Source: Paenibacillus tundrae
GTDB taxonomy: Bacteria > Bacillota > Bacilli > Paenibacillales > Paenibacillaceae
Direction of reading: 5' to 3'
Length of the DNA: 64,000 nucleotides
Assembly (NCBI RefSeq): GCF_030812775.1
Contig: NZ_JAUSTI010000003.1
Coordinates: 124,001 to 188,000, forward strand
The notes under the pieces were generated by a model, which was given only the letters and a program-made list of their open reading frames with translations, did no database searches and was not told where the DNA came from. Position numbers and translations under genes: made by a program. The stretch's first letter is position 1. Each line of letters begins with the position of its first letter. This document shows, piece by piece, positions 9,201-17,210 of this stretch.

Positions 9201-9369
9201 GATGCAGATTGCTACTGTAGTTCTCAGTGGATTAGTGTTGTACTCCTTGTTATTCTTACCGTTCTTCGTACCAGTCATGGTGAAGATGTTTGGTCGTGCC
9301 AATTGGTGGCCATTCCCGAACAAGCAGCAGGAGGAATCCGTTGATTCTAATCGCACGCTTGGCATGTGA
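6202..9369 (+). CDS. MMPL/RND-family membrane transporter
   Basis: A 1055-residue protein of the YdgH type. It has one N-terminal membrane helix, an extracytoplasmic domain, then a bundle of about five helices (residues 180-345); after a second, very long external region comes another bundle (about 870-1030). Each bundle carries the proton-relay Asp-Tyr pair: GTDYCILLISRF near 250 and GVDYSIFLMDRF near 945. The second external part (about 470-780) is a glutamine/glycine-rich helical stretch with many GLxQLxxG repeats, likely a long coiled coil crossing the thick wall. Such proteins move lipids or hydrophobic drugs using the proton gradient. The MarR partner suggests substrate-induced efflux. 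The exact cargo is unknown. Confidence 0.9.
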   Translation: MRTILKARWWLMGLWIVIAAVLMLTAPNMGELIREKGQFSVPEGYSSTNAAAILNEAAAQKGEQQGSQIALVFYNPDGLGESGKQEAEKAIQQLKAKQDQLGILSILEPFSEPELAEQMISEDGKTILTSLSINQGERTTKEMRDDLNEVLDSVNVEHYITGKGLIDEDTIESSQEGLKKSEYITVVFILLILFLVFRSFVAPFVPLLTVGISYIVSQQIVAFLVDAVDFPISTFTQIFMVAVMFGIGTDYCILLISRFKEELAHHENTWDAIIATYRTAGKTVFFSALAVLVGFIAIGFAQFMLYRSAVAVAVGIAVMMLALVTIVPFFMAVLGKKLFWPSKGSLEHAESRIYGVAGRFSLKRPWAALLIVAAVCVPLLSTYDGKLSFNSLDEIGEKYDSVKAFNIISDSFGPGESLPGQVVIQNDETMDNAKYMAVAEKISREVEKVPGISGVRSMTRPTGEEIKDFEVTEQVGTLSDGLGEGKTGLDKIRDGLSEASSQLSQNEPQLKEAADGAGELTKGTTQLQSGITQLTEGLRQIEKGIRDGSAGAGDLKAGLQQAKSSADQLAQANNQLLQAYRQAGAGVSALGEGVGEIVQQLTGVSTALTQLNESFATLEERYPELQTDADYQRVKGTLGETGTGTAQLAQGLGQIQTNLGEAAAGINQANEGFAAASSGQKALADGLSQIVTGIGQLETGLTQAANGQGKVINEIPAIQNGLGQLQGGQEKIQQGFTDLSGQLTQLTDGLNQSVDGIKQVSGGLESAQDYLIQLQNSPDSDLAGWYVPDEALTSEEFKQVFDTYLSTDRKTMTIDVIFAENPYGTEAIDRVPDIEAAVHRAVQGSALEKADIAVGGVTSTFADLQEISNNDYKRTVTLMLVGTFIILVLLLRSVIMPLYLIVSLLLAYFTSMAITETVFVNILGFSGISWVTPFFGFVMLIALGVDYSIFLMDRFNENKGMKVQDAMLYAMKNMGTVILSAAVILSGTFAAMYPSGVLSMMQIATVVLSGLVLYSLLFLPFFVPVMVKMFGRANWWPFPNKQQEESVDSNRTLGM

Positions 9370-9406
9370 GTGAGGAAAATACCGAGTAAGTAACAAATAA
9401 GTCATT

Positions 9407-9447
9407 GCAATAACGCCGTCAGAGGTTTCTGACGGTGTTATTTGCTT
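9407..9447 (+). terminator. Terminator of the MMPL operon
   Basis: GCAATAACGCCGTCAGA pairs with TCTGACGGTGTTATTTGC (a G-T pair and small bulge). The T tail is weak (TTATT), so termination may be partial. Confidence 0.65.
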
Positions 9448-9669
9448 ATTAGGAAATAGTTTCCTCTATATTATTTAATTGAACAATCCGAGGATAACCT
9501 TGACAGAGAGATTGTTCTGTCCTTGGAGTGGTAGGGTGAATATTATCAACTCATTTTATAGGCTAAATAAAGGTGAATGCCCAAGGACACTGTCCCGCGC
9601 TATGTGTTTCGATTCCTCATACACTATAGCAATGAGTGAGTTATGAGCATGTAGAGAGGAGCGATGGTG
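9448..9669. other. Intergenic region before the SGNH hydrolase gene
   Basis: No ORF. TGTCCTTGG (9518-9526) and CCAAGGACA (9581-9589) form a 9-bp inverted repeat, and GACAGA/TCTGTC makes a small hairpin at 9502-9521. These may fold in a leader RNA. No known riboswitch class was recognised. Confidence 0.35.
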
Positions 9670-10296
9670 ATGGTATATCGATATGCGGCGATCGGGGACT
9701 CATTAACCGTAGGTACAGGAGCACTGCTAGGCACGGGATTTGTTCCTTTGTATCGCAGAATGGCAGAGATCAACGTTCGAACTTTTGTATCCATGGATAA
9801 CATGGGTGTGAACGGGCTAACCTCGGGAGAACTATTACAGATGGTGTCCTCGCATAATAGGGTGCGTCAATCGCTTCGAGAAGCAGATATCATCACAATA
9901 TCCATTGGGGGTAATGATCTCATTCGAACATTCAAAGCAAGTAATGGCGTTCCGGGTACAAGCAAGATGACTCAGGTGCTGGGAGATACACGCAATCATG
10001 TTTCGCAGATTATGAAGCAGATCCGCCAGTTGAAGGGCAATAGTGTCTACATGGTGCGAACGATTGGATTGTACAACCCGTTCCCCCAAGCGGCAGAGGC
10101 GGCATACTGGGTACAACAATATAATTCCTTCTTGAATGGTGCGGGATCAAGGTACTATGCATGCGCGCAGGTGTATGACCGGTTTGTGGGACATGAACGT
10201 GAATTATTATTCTGGGATCGGGTACACCCCAATGCTAGAGGATATCGTGTCATTGCTGATCAGTTAAACCGAACAGGCTATATTCCTTTTTCCTAA
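9670..10296 (+). CDS. SGNH/GDSL-family esterase
   Basis: Read from ATG 9670, 8 nt after GAGAGGAG; the ATG at 9664 is too close to that site. The 208-residue product has the four SGNH blocks: GDSLT near the N-terminus with the nucleophile Ser, a conserved Gly in the second block (NMGVNGLTS), G-G-N-D (ISIGGNDL), and D-x-x-H in DRVHPNARGY. It resembles the YpmR-like lipases/esterases of bacilli but shows no signal peptide, so it probably acts in the cytoplasm. It stands alone with no clear operon partner. The natural substrate is unknown. Confidence 0.85.
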   Translation: MVYRYAAIGDSLTVGTGALLGTGFVPLYRRMAEINVRTFVSMDNMGVNGLTSGELLQMVSSHNRVRQSLREADIITISIGGNDLIRTFKASNGVPGTSKMTQVLGDTRNHVSQIMKQIRQLKGNSVYMVRTIGLYNPFPQAAEAAYWVQQYNSFLNGAGSRYYACAQVYDRFVGHERELLFWDRVHPNARGYRVIADQLNRTGYIPFS

Positions 10297-10455
10297 GGAT
10301 GGTACACTTTTGGGGATGATGGCGAAGTCTTTCAATCACTAGACCCGCTTACCTGCTTCCGTTAAGATGAGAATATATAAGTATTCTCTGCCTTAGGAGG
10401 AGTATCTTAAGTTTGAACAGGTCAGTTGATAATGAAAGGTAAAGGAGTTTTTTTT

Positions 10456-11520
10456 GTGCACAACATTCATTTACGTCCTTCAGATGATCCAGAACAACAG
10501 CTAATTCAGCGTGTGCTGTCCACATATACAATGGAGCCAAGTTGGGAAGCAGAGCGTGGAAGTGGGGGAATGAACAATTCTACGTATATCGTACAAATGA
10601 ACGGCGAACGTTATGTGCTTCGGCAATATGAAACGCATAATGATCAAGCCAAGATTAGGTTTGAGCATGAGGTGCTGCTAACCTTGGGACGTTCCAATTT
10701 TGCGATCAATGTGCCATCCCCTGTCGAAATAACGATCGATGAGCATACAAAAACCTATTTGCCCATTCAGGACTTGACTGGCAAGCATAAGATCGTAGCT
10801 TTATTTCGATATTGTGCAGGAAGTAACCCAGTGTGGAATACCCCTGAGCAACTATTCGAACTGGGCAGTGCTGCTGGAGCATTATCTTCGGCAATGTCAA
10901 AACTGGATATCATACTCAAGCCTGCTTATCCGCCATATTATCAGATTCAAGATGCCTACCCACTGTGCACTCCACATAAATTAATGCAGCTATGTCAGAC
11001 ACCACCTCCAGAACTTCATGCTTGTGGGGATGATATGCAAGAGTTAGCTAGGGTATTACCGGCTCTATTTGAAGCGTTGAATGGAATGGAGCATTTGCCA
11101 CACCAACTGGTTCATGGTGATCTGAATGCATCGAATGTACTTACTAATGAACAGGGACAGATCTGTGCCATACTTGATTTTGAATTTGCTACATGGGATT
11201 TGCGAGTGATGGAGCTCGCTGTTCCAATGTCAGACCTGTTAACACAAGATCAGGATGAAGAATGGATGTGGCTTGCACTGGAGGCGATGATTCAGGGATT
11301 CTGTGAGAATGTTACTTTGCAGCCTACTGAACGAGAAGCCATACCGCAGCTTATATTGCTACGAAGTCTAGATGTTGTGATGCATTTTCTTAGTCGCATG
11401 TTTGAAGGTACGGATGAACCTGCCGTAGCTGTGCAGCAGATCCAGAAGCTGAAGGAACGTGCAGATTGGATGGCTCTCCATGAGGGGCGTTTGCGTGAAC
11501 TACTAGTACAAGCGATATAA
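10456..11520 (+). CDS. APH/homoserine-kinase-II-like phosphotransferase
   Basis: Start placed at GTG 10456, 8 nt after AAAGGAG; an upstream TTG in frame (10426) lacks this. The 354-residue protein has the aminoglycoside-phosphotransferase fold: an N-lobe with GSGGMNNSTYIV as the glycine-rich loop and YVLRQYE with a probable ATP-binding residue, the catalytic loop HGDLNASNVL, and the metal-binding Asp of AILDFEFA. The length and layout match small-molecule kinases such as homoserine kinase type II, choline kinase or spore-coat CotS-like proteins. No resistance role should be assumed. The gene is alone. Confidence 0.82.
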   Translation: MHNIHLRPSDDPEQQLIQRVLSTYTMEPSWEAERGSGGMNNSTYIVQMNGERYVLRQYETHNDQAKIRFEHEVLLTLGRSNFAINVPSPVEITIDEHTKTYLPIQDLTGKHKIVALFRYCAGSNPVWNTPEQLFELGSAAGALSSAMSKLDIILKPAYPPYYQIQDAYPLCTPHKLMQLCQTPPPELHACGDDMQELARVLPALFEALNGMEHLPHQLVHGDLNASNVLTNEQGQICAILDFEFATWDLRVMELAVPMSDLLTQDQDEEWMWLALEAMIQGFCENVTLQPTEREAIPQLILLRSLDVVMHFLSRMFEGTDEPAVAVQQIQKLKERADWMALHEGRLRELLVQAI

Positions 11521-11570
11521 TGGTGGTTTGCTAGTGAGGGGATAAAATTTTACGTTGTTGACGCCTGGAA

Positions 11571-11619
11571 TTAAAAAGAAGTGCACGGTACGATGCCACT
11601 GGCAAAGCTCCGTGCACTT
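11571..11619 (-). terminator. Terminator of the TPR-protein gene
   Basis: A perfect 10-bp stem (AAGTGCACGG with CCGTGCACTT) is followed on the minus strand by CTTTTTAA. It lies between two convergent genes and may also slow transcripts from the plus side. Confidence 0.75.
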
Positions 11620-11674
11620 ACAATTTATAGACATATATTTGCTGTAAACACTGTAGCAGGCATAGACAAGCAGG

Positions 11675-12409
11675 CTACAGTCCTCGTTTGCGGAACCAGC
11701 TTCGCACAGCCCAGCGACGTTCCTGACGTTTCTTGTACTTAGGAAGCGAACGGTACACATTCAAGGATTGTTCATAAGCTTGCTTTGCATCCGCGTTTCT
11801 TCCAAGGGAGCGATATACCGAGCCGAGTAGGTAATAAGCTTCGCTTGATGATGAATGGATCTCTTGGAACTGGTTCACGTAATGCAAAGATTTAGTCTGA
11901 TCTTGATCCTTGAAGCTGCTAGCAAGCGTAAGATAAGGACGACCATACTTCACCCTTGGATTAATATCTAATGCCTGCAAGATATGTTGTTCTCCTTCTT
12001 GGATTTTCCCAAGATGCAACTCGGTTGTACCTAGTGCTTCCCAGTATTCAGCCGAATGTTCATAAGGGCGCTCAATCTCCAGTAATATGGCATTTGCTTC
12101 CTCATAACGTTTGCGTTCAATTAATAGGCGAGCCAGATCCAGCTTGGAGGAAACCTCGTTGGGATTCATGGCGATCTGCTGGCGTAATCGTGAAATACTA
12201 CGTAACCGCTTGAGTGGCTTCATGAAGCTAGGGAATACTCCCACGTAACGACGATCCAAGAAATACAAAATAAGAAGAAGGATGAGGATAGCTACGATGG
12301 GATTACCTACAATCTGCCAGAGTAAGCCAAAAATCAGAAATTTGATCAGCACGATAAGGTCAACTCCGTTTGTAATGTAATCGTATATACGCATAGAAGG
12401 GAGTTCCAC
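11675..12409 (-). CDS. Membrane-anchored tetratricopeptide-repeat protein
   Basis: About 244 residues from GTG 12409; ATG 12394 is an alternative and neither has a good ribosome site. Residues 15-50 hold one or two hydrophobic helices, followed by a basic stretch. From about residue 75 to 215 there are roughly four TPR units, for example KLDLARLLIERKRYEEANAI, WEALGTTELHLGKIQEGEQH and YYLLGSVYRSLGRNADAKQA. The tail is strongly basic. Such proteins act as scaffolds. The in-frame codons upstream of the GTG also read plausibly (through a GGAGG at about 12433-12437) but offer no standard start before a stop. The function is unknown. Confidence 0.78.
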   Translation of the reverse strand: MELPSMRIYDYITNGVDLIVLIKFLIFGLLWQIVGNPIVAILILLLILYFLDRRYVGVFPSFMKPLKRLRSISRLRQQIAMNPNEVSSKLDLARLLIERKRYEEANAILLEIERPYEHSAEYWEALGTTELHLGKIQEGEQHILQALDINPRVKYGRPYLTLASSFKDQDQTKSLHYVNQFQEIHSSSSEAYYLLGSVYRSLGRNADAKQAYEQSLNVYRSLPKYKKRQERRWAVRSWFRKRGL

Positions 12410-12573
12410 AACGTCCGGAGGACGTATAGGATTACCTCCAAACCATCTTTGGCTTGATCCAAAGATGATGTCTGCCCCTTATCATACCATACGAGGTGTA
12501 TGGAAGAATATGTTACACTTCAAAAATGAGTCACCCTAAAAGGATGAAAAAACATAGGTCTTAGAGTCATCTG

Positions 12574-13443
12574 CTAACTACTCATCGTTCTCCGATAGGC
12601 TGCTGGGGTGGTTCCCGTAAGCTTCTTAAACTGACGATAAAAATGAGGTAGGCTCTCGAATCCACAGGCATCCGCGATAGAGGCCATTGTTGCATCACCT
12701 TTGAGCAGATGCTCCTTAGCCATAATAACCCGACGTGCAAGTGCATAGTCGGTTAGTGTCATGCCCGTATATCTCTTGAAGGCACGGCTGAAATGGGCAG
12801 GTGAAACTGCAGCTTGTTGCGCGAGCTCTGGCAGAGATAAGCCGTTACGAAGTTTATCGTCGATACTGCTTAGAGTCGCAGATAACCACCTTGGTCCAGG
12901 TACCGGGCGAGGGGGATTCTCGGGATCTGTGGCATCAAGCCTTTCTAGAGTGATCAACAATAGTTGAAATCTGAGCAACGCGGCATGTGCGCTAAGATGA
13001 TTGTTCAGTTCAAACTCATGTTGAATATCTTCAATTAATGCAGCGACTGTGGAACGTTCGGCTGAGGATAGATGACGTTTATACACTCGACGTTTACGAC
13101 AACGTTCAAATAGGGCTAGTAATGCGGATGAACTGACACCAGCCGCAGACGCTAATAAACCTGGGCTGAAGAACAGCGCGGAAGAGGTGACGGGGTTCTT
13201 TTCATCAGGTAAGGCTCGATGCACCGTGTTTCCCGGAATAATGAAGAGATCCCCCTCAGTCATATCCTCAAGCCCCATGTCGATAAAAATAGTTCCTTGA
13301 CCACGATATACATAGATAAGCTCATGCCAATCGTGAAGATGATCGGGCAATTCGTTCTGGGGTGATTTGGTATCTGCATACACCAATCGAAATGGGATGC
13401 CTGATTCTGCCTGAATGGTTGTACGAACAGGTGAACGATTCAT
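12574..13443 (-). CDS. AraC-family regulator, probably of the uxaBA genes
   Basis: A 289-residue protein with an N-terminal cupin sensor domain (residues 15-100; LPDHLHDWHELIYVYRGQG carries the metal/ligand-type His residues) and a C-terminal pair of helix-turn-helices (about 190-287): LSLPELAQQAAVSPAHFSRAFKRYTG and MASIADACGFESLPHFYRQFKKLTG. It is divergent from the altronate pathway genes with a 189-bp shared region, so it likely activates them in response to a galacturonate-derived sugar acid. This target is inferred from position only. Confidence 0.88.
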   Translation of the reverse strand: MNRSPVRTTIQAESGIPFRLVYADTKSPQNELPDHLHDWHELIYVYRGQGTIFIDMGLEDMTEGDLFIIPGNTVHRALPDEKNPVTSSALFFSPGLLASAAGVSSSALLALFERCRKRRVYKRHLSSAERSTVAALIEDIQHEFELNNHLSAHAALLRFQLLLITLERLDATDPENPPRPVPGPRWLSATLSSIDDKLRNGLSLPELAQQAAVSPAHFSRAFKRYTGMTLTDYALARRVIMAKEHLLKGDATMASIADACGFESLPHFYRQFKKLTGTTPAAYRRTMSS

Positions 13444-13546
13444 GCTGTCTCCTTTCCAATCATTACTCAGCTATCCAGAGGAGAATATGATCATGAAAGA
13501 GTATATTTACCGCATTATAAGCAATTTAATTTCCTTTTATTGATGA

Positions 13547-13570
13547 TACAATGAATTTAAAGCGTTTTCA
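13547..13570 (+). promoter_or_regulatory. uxaB promoter -10 with overlapping cre-like box
   Basis: A -10 TACAAT (13547-13552) is followed by TTAAAGCGTTTTCA (13557-13570), which matches 13 of 14 positions of the CcpA consensus TGWNANCGNTNWCA. Its placement near the expected start of transcription would give glucose repression of the uxaBA operon. No clear -35 is present, as expected for an AraC-activated promoter. Confidence 0.6.
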
Positions 13571-13632
13571 ACGGATGCGATAAGATCGTATTACCCTCCG
13601 CTGAAGATAAATAAATAATGAGGTGAGTGCTC

Positions 13633-15150
13633 ATGTCGGCTAGCACCAAACGTCCAAGATTAAAGTTAAATTTGTTAGGTAATGATGGACAACGGAAGTG
13701 CAAGGAAATCATTGAACGCCCTGTCAAAGTTCTACAAATTGGTGAAGGCAACTTCCTCAGAGGATTCGCTGACTGGATGCTTCACGAGAGTGCTAGACAA
13801 GGCAAATTTCATGGCAGCATCGTGGTGACGCAGCCTCGCCCTGGAGGGAAAGCGAAGTTAGAGCAGATCAGAGAGCAAGACGGATTGTACACGATGATTA
13901 CGCGCGGGTTGTCCGATGGTAAACCTGTGGAGCGCACAGAGCTAATCTCCATATTTTCCCGCTGCATGAATCCATATGAAGAATGGCAGGATTTCTTAGA
14001 GCTAGCGGAGCTGCCATCGCTTGAGTTTGTTATTTCCAACACGACCGAGTCAGGTCTGAAATATATATCTTCGGAATATGTAGAAGGGGAGCCGGTTCAA
14101 TCCTTCCCAGGCAAACTGACGGTGTTTCTCCATAGAAGGTTTGAACGTTTTGCAGGAGACTCAACTAGAGGATTAATTCATCTTCCTTGTGAACTTCTCG
14201 AAGGTAATGGAGATGTGTTACGTAGCTGCGTCCTCCGTCACAGTGAGGATTTTGGTTATTCAGATGCTTTTCGCACCTGGATTAAGGAGCATAATTTATT
14301 CTTAAACAACCTGGTGGATCGAATTGTTACAGGAGCCCCAACACAGGACGAAGCAGATGCGTTGACGAATCGCTGGGGATATGAGGATCAGCTAATTAAT
14401 ACAGCAGAGCCTTATCATTTTTGGGCGATCCAAGGGGATGAAGCGTTGGACAAGAAGCTGCCCCTGAAGCAAGCAGGATTAAATGTACATTGGGTGAAGG
14501 ATCTGAAGCCGTTTCAGCTTCGTAAAGTACGTATTCTAAACGGTGCACACACACTTATGTCCTCTTTAGGTATTCTTCAGGGCAAGCAGCATGTGCGGGA
14601 GACGATGGAAGACCCACAATTCGGATCATTCATCAGGGAAGCTGTGCATGAAGAGATTATCCCTGCATTAAATATGCCAGATCTCAATTTAGGATCATAT
14701 GCAGAAGAAATATTTGAACGATTCCTCAATCCATACATTGATCATAAATTACAGGATATTGCGTTAAACACCATTGGTAAGTTCAAGGTTCGTGTTCTGC
14801 CAACACTGCTCTCTTACGAACAAAATGAAGGCAACTGGCCGTCCCGTTTGTTGCGTGGATTTGCAGGGCTGTTATATTTGTACCGCCCAGTGAGTACGCC
14901 GGAGGGGTATCAGACACAACGCTTGAACGGAGAGTCATTTATCTTACGAGATGACTCTCAGGTGCTATCCCTCTTAGCTGGGTACTGGGAAGACTACGAT
15001 ACGTTGAATAGCAATGAGCAGCAATTAGATCGTATTATTGGTTCCGTATTATCCGATGTATCCATCTGGGGCGAAAACTTGGATGAACGTGAAGGGCTGC
15101 GAGAAGCGCTCGTACACGAAATTTCGCTGCTGAAAGGTGAGAGTCTATGA
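13633..15150 (+). CDS. uxaB: Tagaturonate reductase (altronate oxidoreductase)
   Basis: A 505-residue NAD-dependent enzyme of the mannitol dehydrogenase family. Start at ATG 13633, after AGGTGA; a GTG two codons upstream is less well placed. The N-terminal dinucleotide fold shows GEGNFLRGFADW (residues about 36-47), and the C-terminal helical domain includes KPFQLRKVRILNGAHTLMSSLG, the conserved catalytic Lys-Asn-His region of the family. It reduces tagaturonate to altronate in galacturonate breakdown. Its stop overlaps the start of uxaA by 4 bp, so the two steps are coupled. Transcription is probably controlled by the divergent AraC protein and CcpA. Confidence 0.93.
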   Translation: MSASTKRPRLKLNLLGNDGQRKCKEIIERPVKVLQIGEGNFLRGFADWMLHESARQGKFHGSIVVTQPRPGGKAKLEQIREQDGLYTMITRGLSDGKPVERTELISIFSRCMNPYEEWQDFLELAELPSLEFVISNTTESGLKYISSEYVEGEPVQSFPGKLTVFLHRRFERFAGDSTRGLIHLPCELLEGNGDVLRSCVLRHSEDFGYSDAFRTWIKEHNLFLNNLVDRIVTGAPTQDEADALTNRWGYEDQLINTAEPYHFWAIQGDEALDKKLPLKQAGLNVHWVKDLKPFQLRKVRILNGAHTLMSSLGILQGKQHVRETMEDPQFGSFIREAVHEEIIPALNMPDLNLGSYAEEIFERFLNPYIDHKLQDIALNTIGKFKVRVLPTLLSYEQNEGNWPSRLLRGFAGLLYLYRPVSTPEGYQTQRLNGESFILRDDSQVLSLLAGYWEDYDTLNSNEQQLDRIIGSVLSDVSIWGENLDEREGLREALVHEISLLKGESL

Positions 15151-16661
15151 ATACAACAAGTACAGTGCAGGACTGGATTGCAATCCATCCTCAGGATGAT
15201 GTCATTATAACGCTACGCGAATACACAAAAGGCGAAACGATTGTATTGCCTGATGATGTTTCTTTTGCTCTGCTAGATGATGTGCCCAAAGGTCATAAGA
15301 TTGCGGTGCATCATATCGAAGCTGGCGAAGATGTGATGAAATATGGGTTCTCCATTGGTGTAGCGAAGGAACAAATTGCGCAGGGAAGCTGGATTCACAG
15401 CCATAATCTAAAAACCGGTCTGCATGGATTGCTCGATTATGAGTATAATCCAGGACTCGCTTCTAAGACAGAGATGCCTCCCGAACATCTGCGTTCGTTC
15501 GATGGTTATCTTCGTCCTAATGGTGAAGCAGGCATACGTAATGAAATTTGGATCGTAAATACTGTTGGCTGCATCAATAAAGTGTGTGAAGCATTAGCAC
15601 GAATGGGTCAGTCCCAGTTCGGCAATCGTGTAGACGGTGTATTCCATTTTCCTCATCCGTTTGGATGCTCTCAGCTCGGCGATGACTTGAAATATACACA
15701 GCAATTGCTTGCTTCGTTGGTTGAACATCCGAATGCAGGCGGAGTGCTGGTCATTGGTCTTGGCTGTGAGAACAATCAGGTAGACCAGTTCCGTGAATGC
15801 ATTGCGCCTGAATATCAGGGCAAGGTTCGTTTTCTCAAAGCTCAAGAAACAGACGACGAGTTGGAGGAAGGACTACGCCTGATGGAGGAACTGGTAGAAG
15901 GTGCTGAACAAGAAAAGCGCCAGCCGCTCCCACTTAGCAAGCTCAAAATTGGTTTAAAGTGTGGGGGATCTGATGGATTATCAGGCATTACGGCCAACCC
16001 ACTTGTCGGCTCAGTAGCTGATATGCTTGTCGCGGCAGGGGGGACAGCGATTCTGACAGAGGTGCCAGAAATGTTTGGTGCAGAGACGATATTAATGAAT
16101 CGTGCTGCTAATGAGCAAGTATTTGAGGACTTGGTCGATCTAGTTAATGGTTTTAAGCAATACTTTGTTAATCATGGTCAGAATATATATGAGAATCCTT
16201 CACCAGGTAATAAGGCTGGTGGCATCACGACATTAGAAGAAAAGTCACTTGGATGCACACAGAAGGGCGGCCGCTCTGAGGTTGTTGATGTGTTGCGTTA
16301 TGGTAAACGTGTAACAAAAACCGGATTAAATATAGTAGAGGCACCAGGCAATGATCTCGTGTCGGTAACAGCGCTTTCTGCTGCTGGTGCTCATATCGTG
16401 CTGTTCACGACAGGACGAGGAACACCGTTTGGTGGGCCTGTACCTACTGTCAAAATTGCGACTCAATCTGAACTAGCGAACCGTAAAAAGCATTGGATTG
16501 ACTTTAACGCAGGCCAACTGCTTGAAGGGCAGACAATGGATGATGTGAAGATTCAACTGTTCAGTCAATTGATCGACATCGCTTCTGGACGGAGTCAGAC
16601 GCTGAGCGAGCAACATGGTTTTCGAGAGATTGCCATATTTAAGGATGGGGTAATCTTATAG
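15147..16661 (+). CDS. uxaA: Altronate dehydratase
   Basis: A 504-residue protein with the usual two-part layout: an N-terminal SAF domain (residues 1-100, with GSWIHSHNLKTG) and the large UxaA C-terminal domain (FDGYLRPNGEAGIRNEIWIVNTVGC, GLKCGGSDGLSGITANP, RGTPFGGPVPTVKI). It removes water from D-altronate to give 2-keto-3-deoxygluconate, an iron-dependent reaction in this family. Full length with no defects seen. It is coupled to uxaB by an ATGA overlap, and a hairpin terminator follows. uxaC and KDG kinase/aldolase genes are not in the window, so the pathway must be completed elsewhere. Confidence 0.95.
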   Translation: MNTTSTVQDWIAIHPQDDVIITLREYTKGETIVLPDDVSFALLDDVPKGHKIAVHHIEAGEDVMKYGFSIGVAKEQIAQGSWIHSHNLKTGLHGLLDYEYNPGLASKTEMPPEHLRSFDGYLRPNGEAGIRNEIWIVNTVGCINKVCEALARMGQSQFGNRVDGVFHFPHPFGCSQLGDDLKYTQQLLASLVEHPNAGGVLVIGLGCENNQVDQFRECIAPEYQGKVRFLKAQETDDELEEGLRLMEELVEGAEQEKRQPLPLSKLKIGLKCGGSDGLSGITANPLVGSVADMLVAAGGTAILTEVPEMFGAETILMNRAANEQVFEDLVDLVNGFKQYFVNHGQNIYENPSPGNKAGGITTLEEKSLGCTQKGGRSEVVDVLRYGKRVTKTGLNIVEAPGNDLVSVTALSAAGAHIVLFTTGRGTPFGGPVPTVKIATQSELANRKKHWIDFNAGQLLEGQTMDDVKIQLFSQLIDIASGRSQTLSEQHGFREIAIFKDGVIL

Positions 16662-16728
16662 TTGAAAGAATAACATTCATTAAAGTAGGATCGTTCCCAT
16701 GAGCTTATACTTTCGATATGTCTTGCGC

Positions 16729-16770
16729 AATCCCAGTTACCCACTTTGTGCGGTAACTGGGATTTATTTG
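16729..16770 (+). terminator. Terminator of uxaBA
   Basis: AATCCCAGTTACC pairs with GGTAACTGGGATT, a perfect 13-bp stem with a short loop, followed by TATTTG. Confidence 0.75.
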
Positions 16771-16778
16771 TCTCCATT

Positions 16779-17172
16779 TTAATGAATACCTAACGCTTTT
16801 TTTATCTTGGATAGAGCGATTGGGGGAGTGTGCGGTTCAAGCTTGCTTACGAGTAATGTCTGAGCTTCGGCAATGCTACCACCGAATGGCTGTACGCCAT
16901 GAGAATTCATCCAGTGTCCTGTAGTTTCATAGGCTGAGCTGTTCCAAGCCACTTTGCCTTCTTCGAGTCCTTCCGTACGCGGCGATTCCCTCTTCGGCGA
17001 AGCGTGTGCGCCAGAGCCACGGGTCAAGTGCGTTATCCTTATGCCAATTCTCTTGTGGGGTTAGTGAAGAGAGTGAAGGATACTCGGGGAATAAAGGTGC
17101 TAGTGGGAGTATGCCTATGGTTTGGATGCGCTGAACCGCTTCTTCATAAGTTGTGATAGGGTCGTTAATCAT
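16779..17172 (-). pseudogene. Decayed AlkZ-related gene with internal deletion and frameshift
   Basis: From ATG 17172 (after AAAGGAGG) the reading gives ITTYEEAVQRIQTIGILPLA through DPWLWRTRFAEEGIAAYG, then runs into an unrelated tail and a stop at 16927. A second frame picks up at about 16976 with GLEEGKVAWNSSAYETTGHW and ends at 16779. As I recall the family, these are the N-terminal and C-terminal parts of a protein of roughly 240 residues annotated as AlkZ-related (DNA glycosylase-like), so about 100 codons are missing at the junction. The ribosome site is intact. The remnant is unlikely to be functional. The family name is from memory, not a search. Confidence 0.6.
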
Positions 17173-17210
17173 GAAGTGAAATCCTCCTTTTATCGTTGAT
17201 TTAGTATAGT

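Noticed and set aside
10456-11520. Aminoglycoside resistance gene
   Set aside because: The APH fold is shared by many metabolic kinases; nothing specific to antibiotic phosphotransferases was seen.
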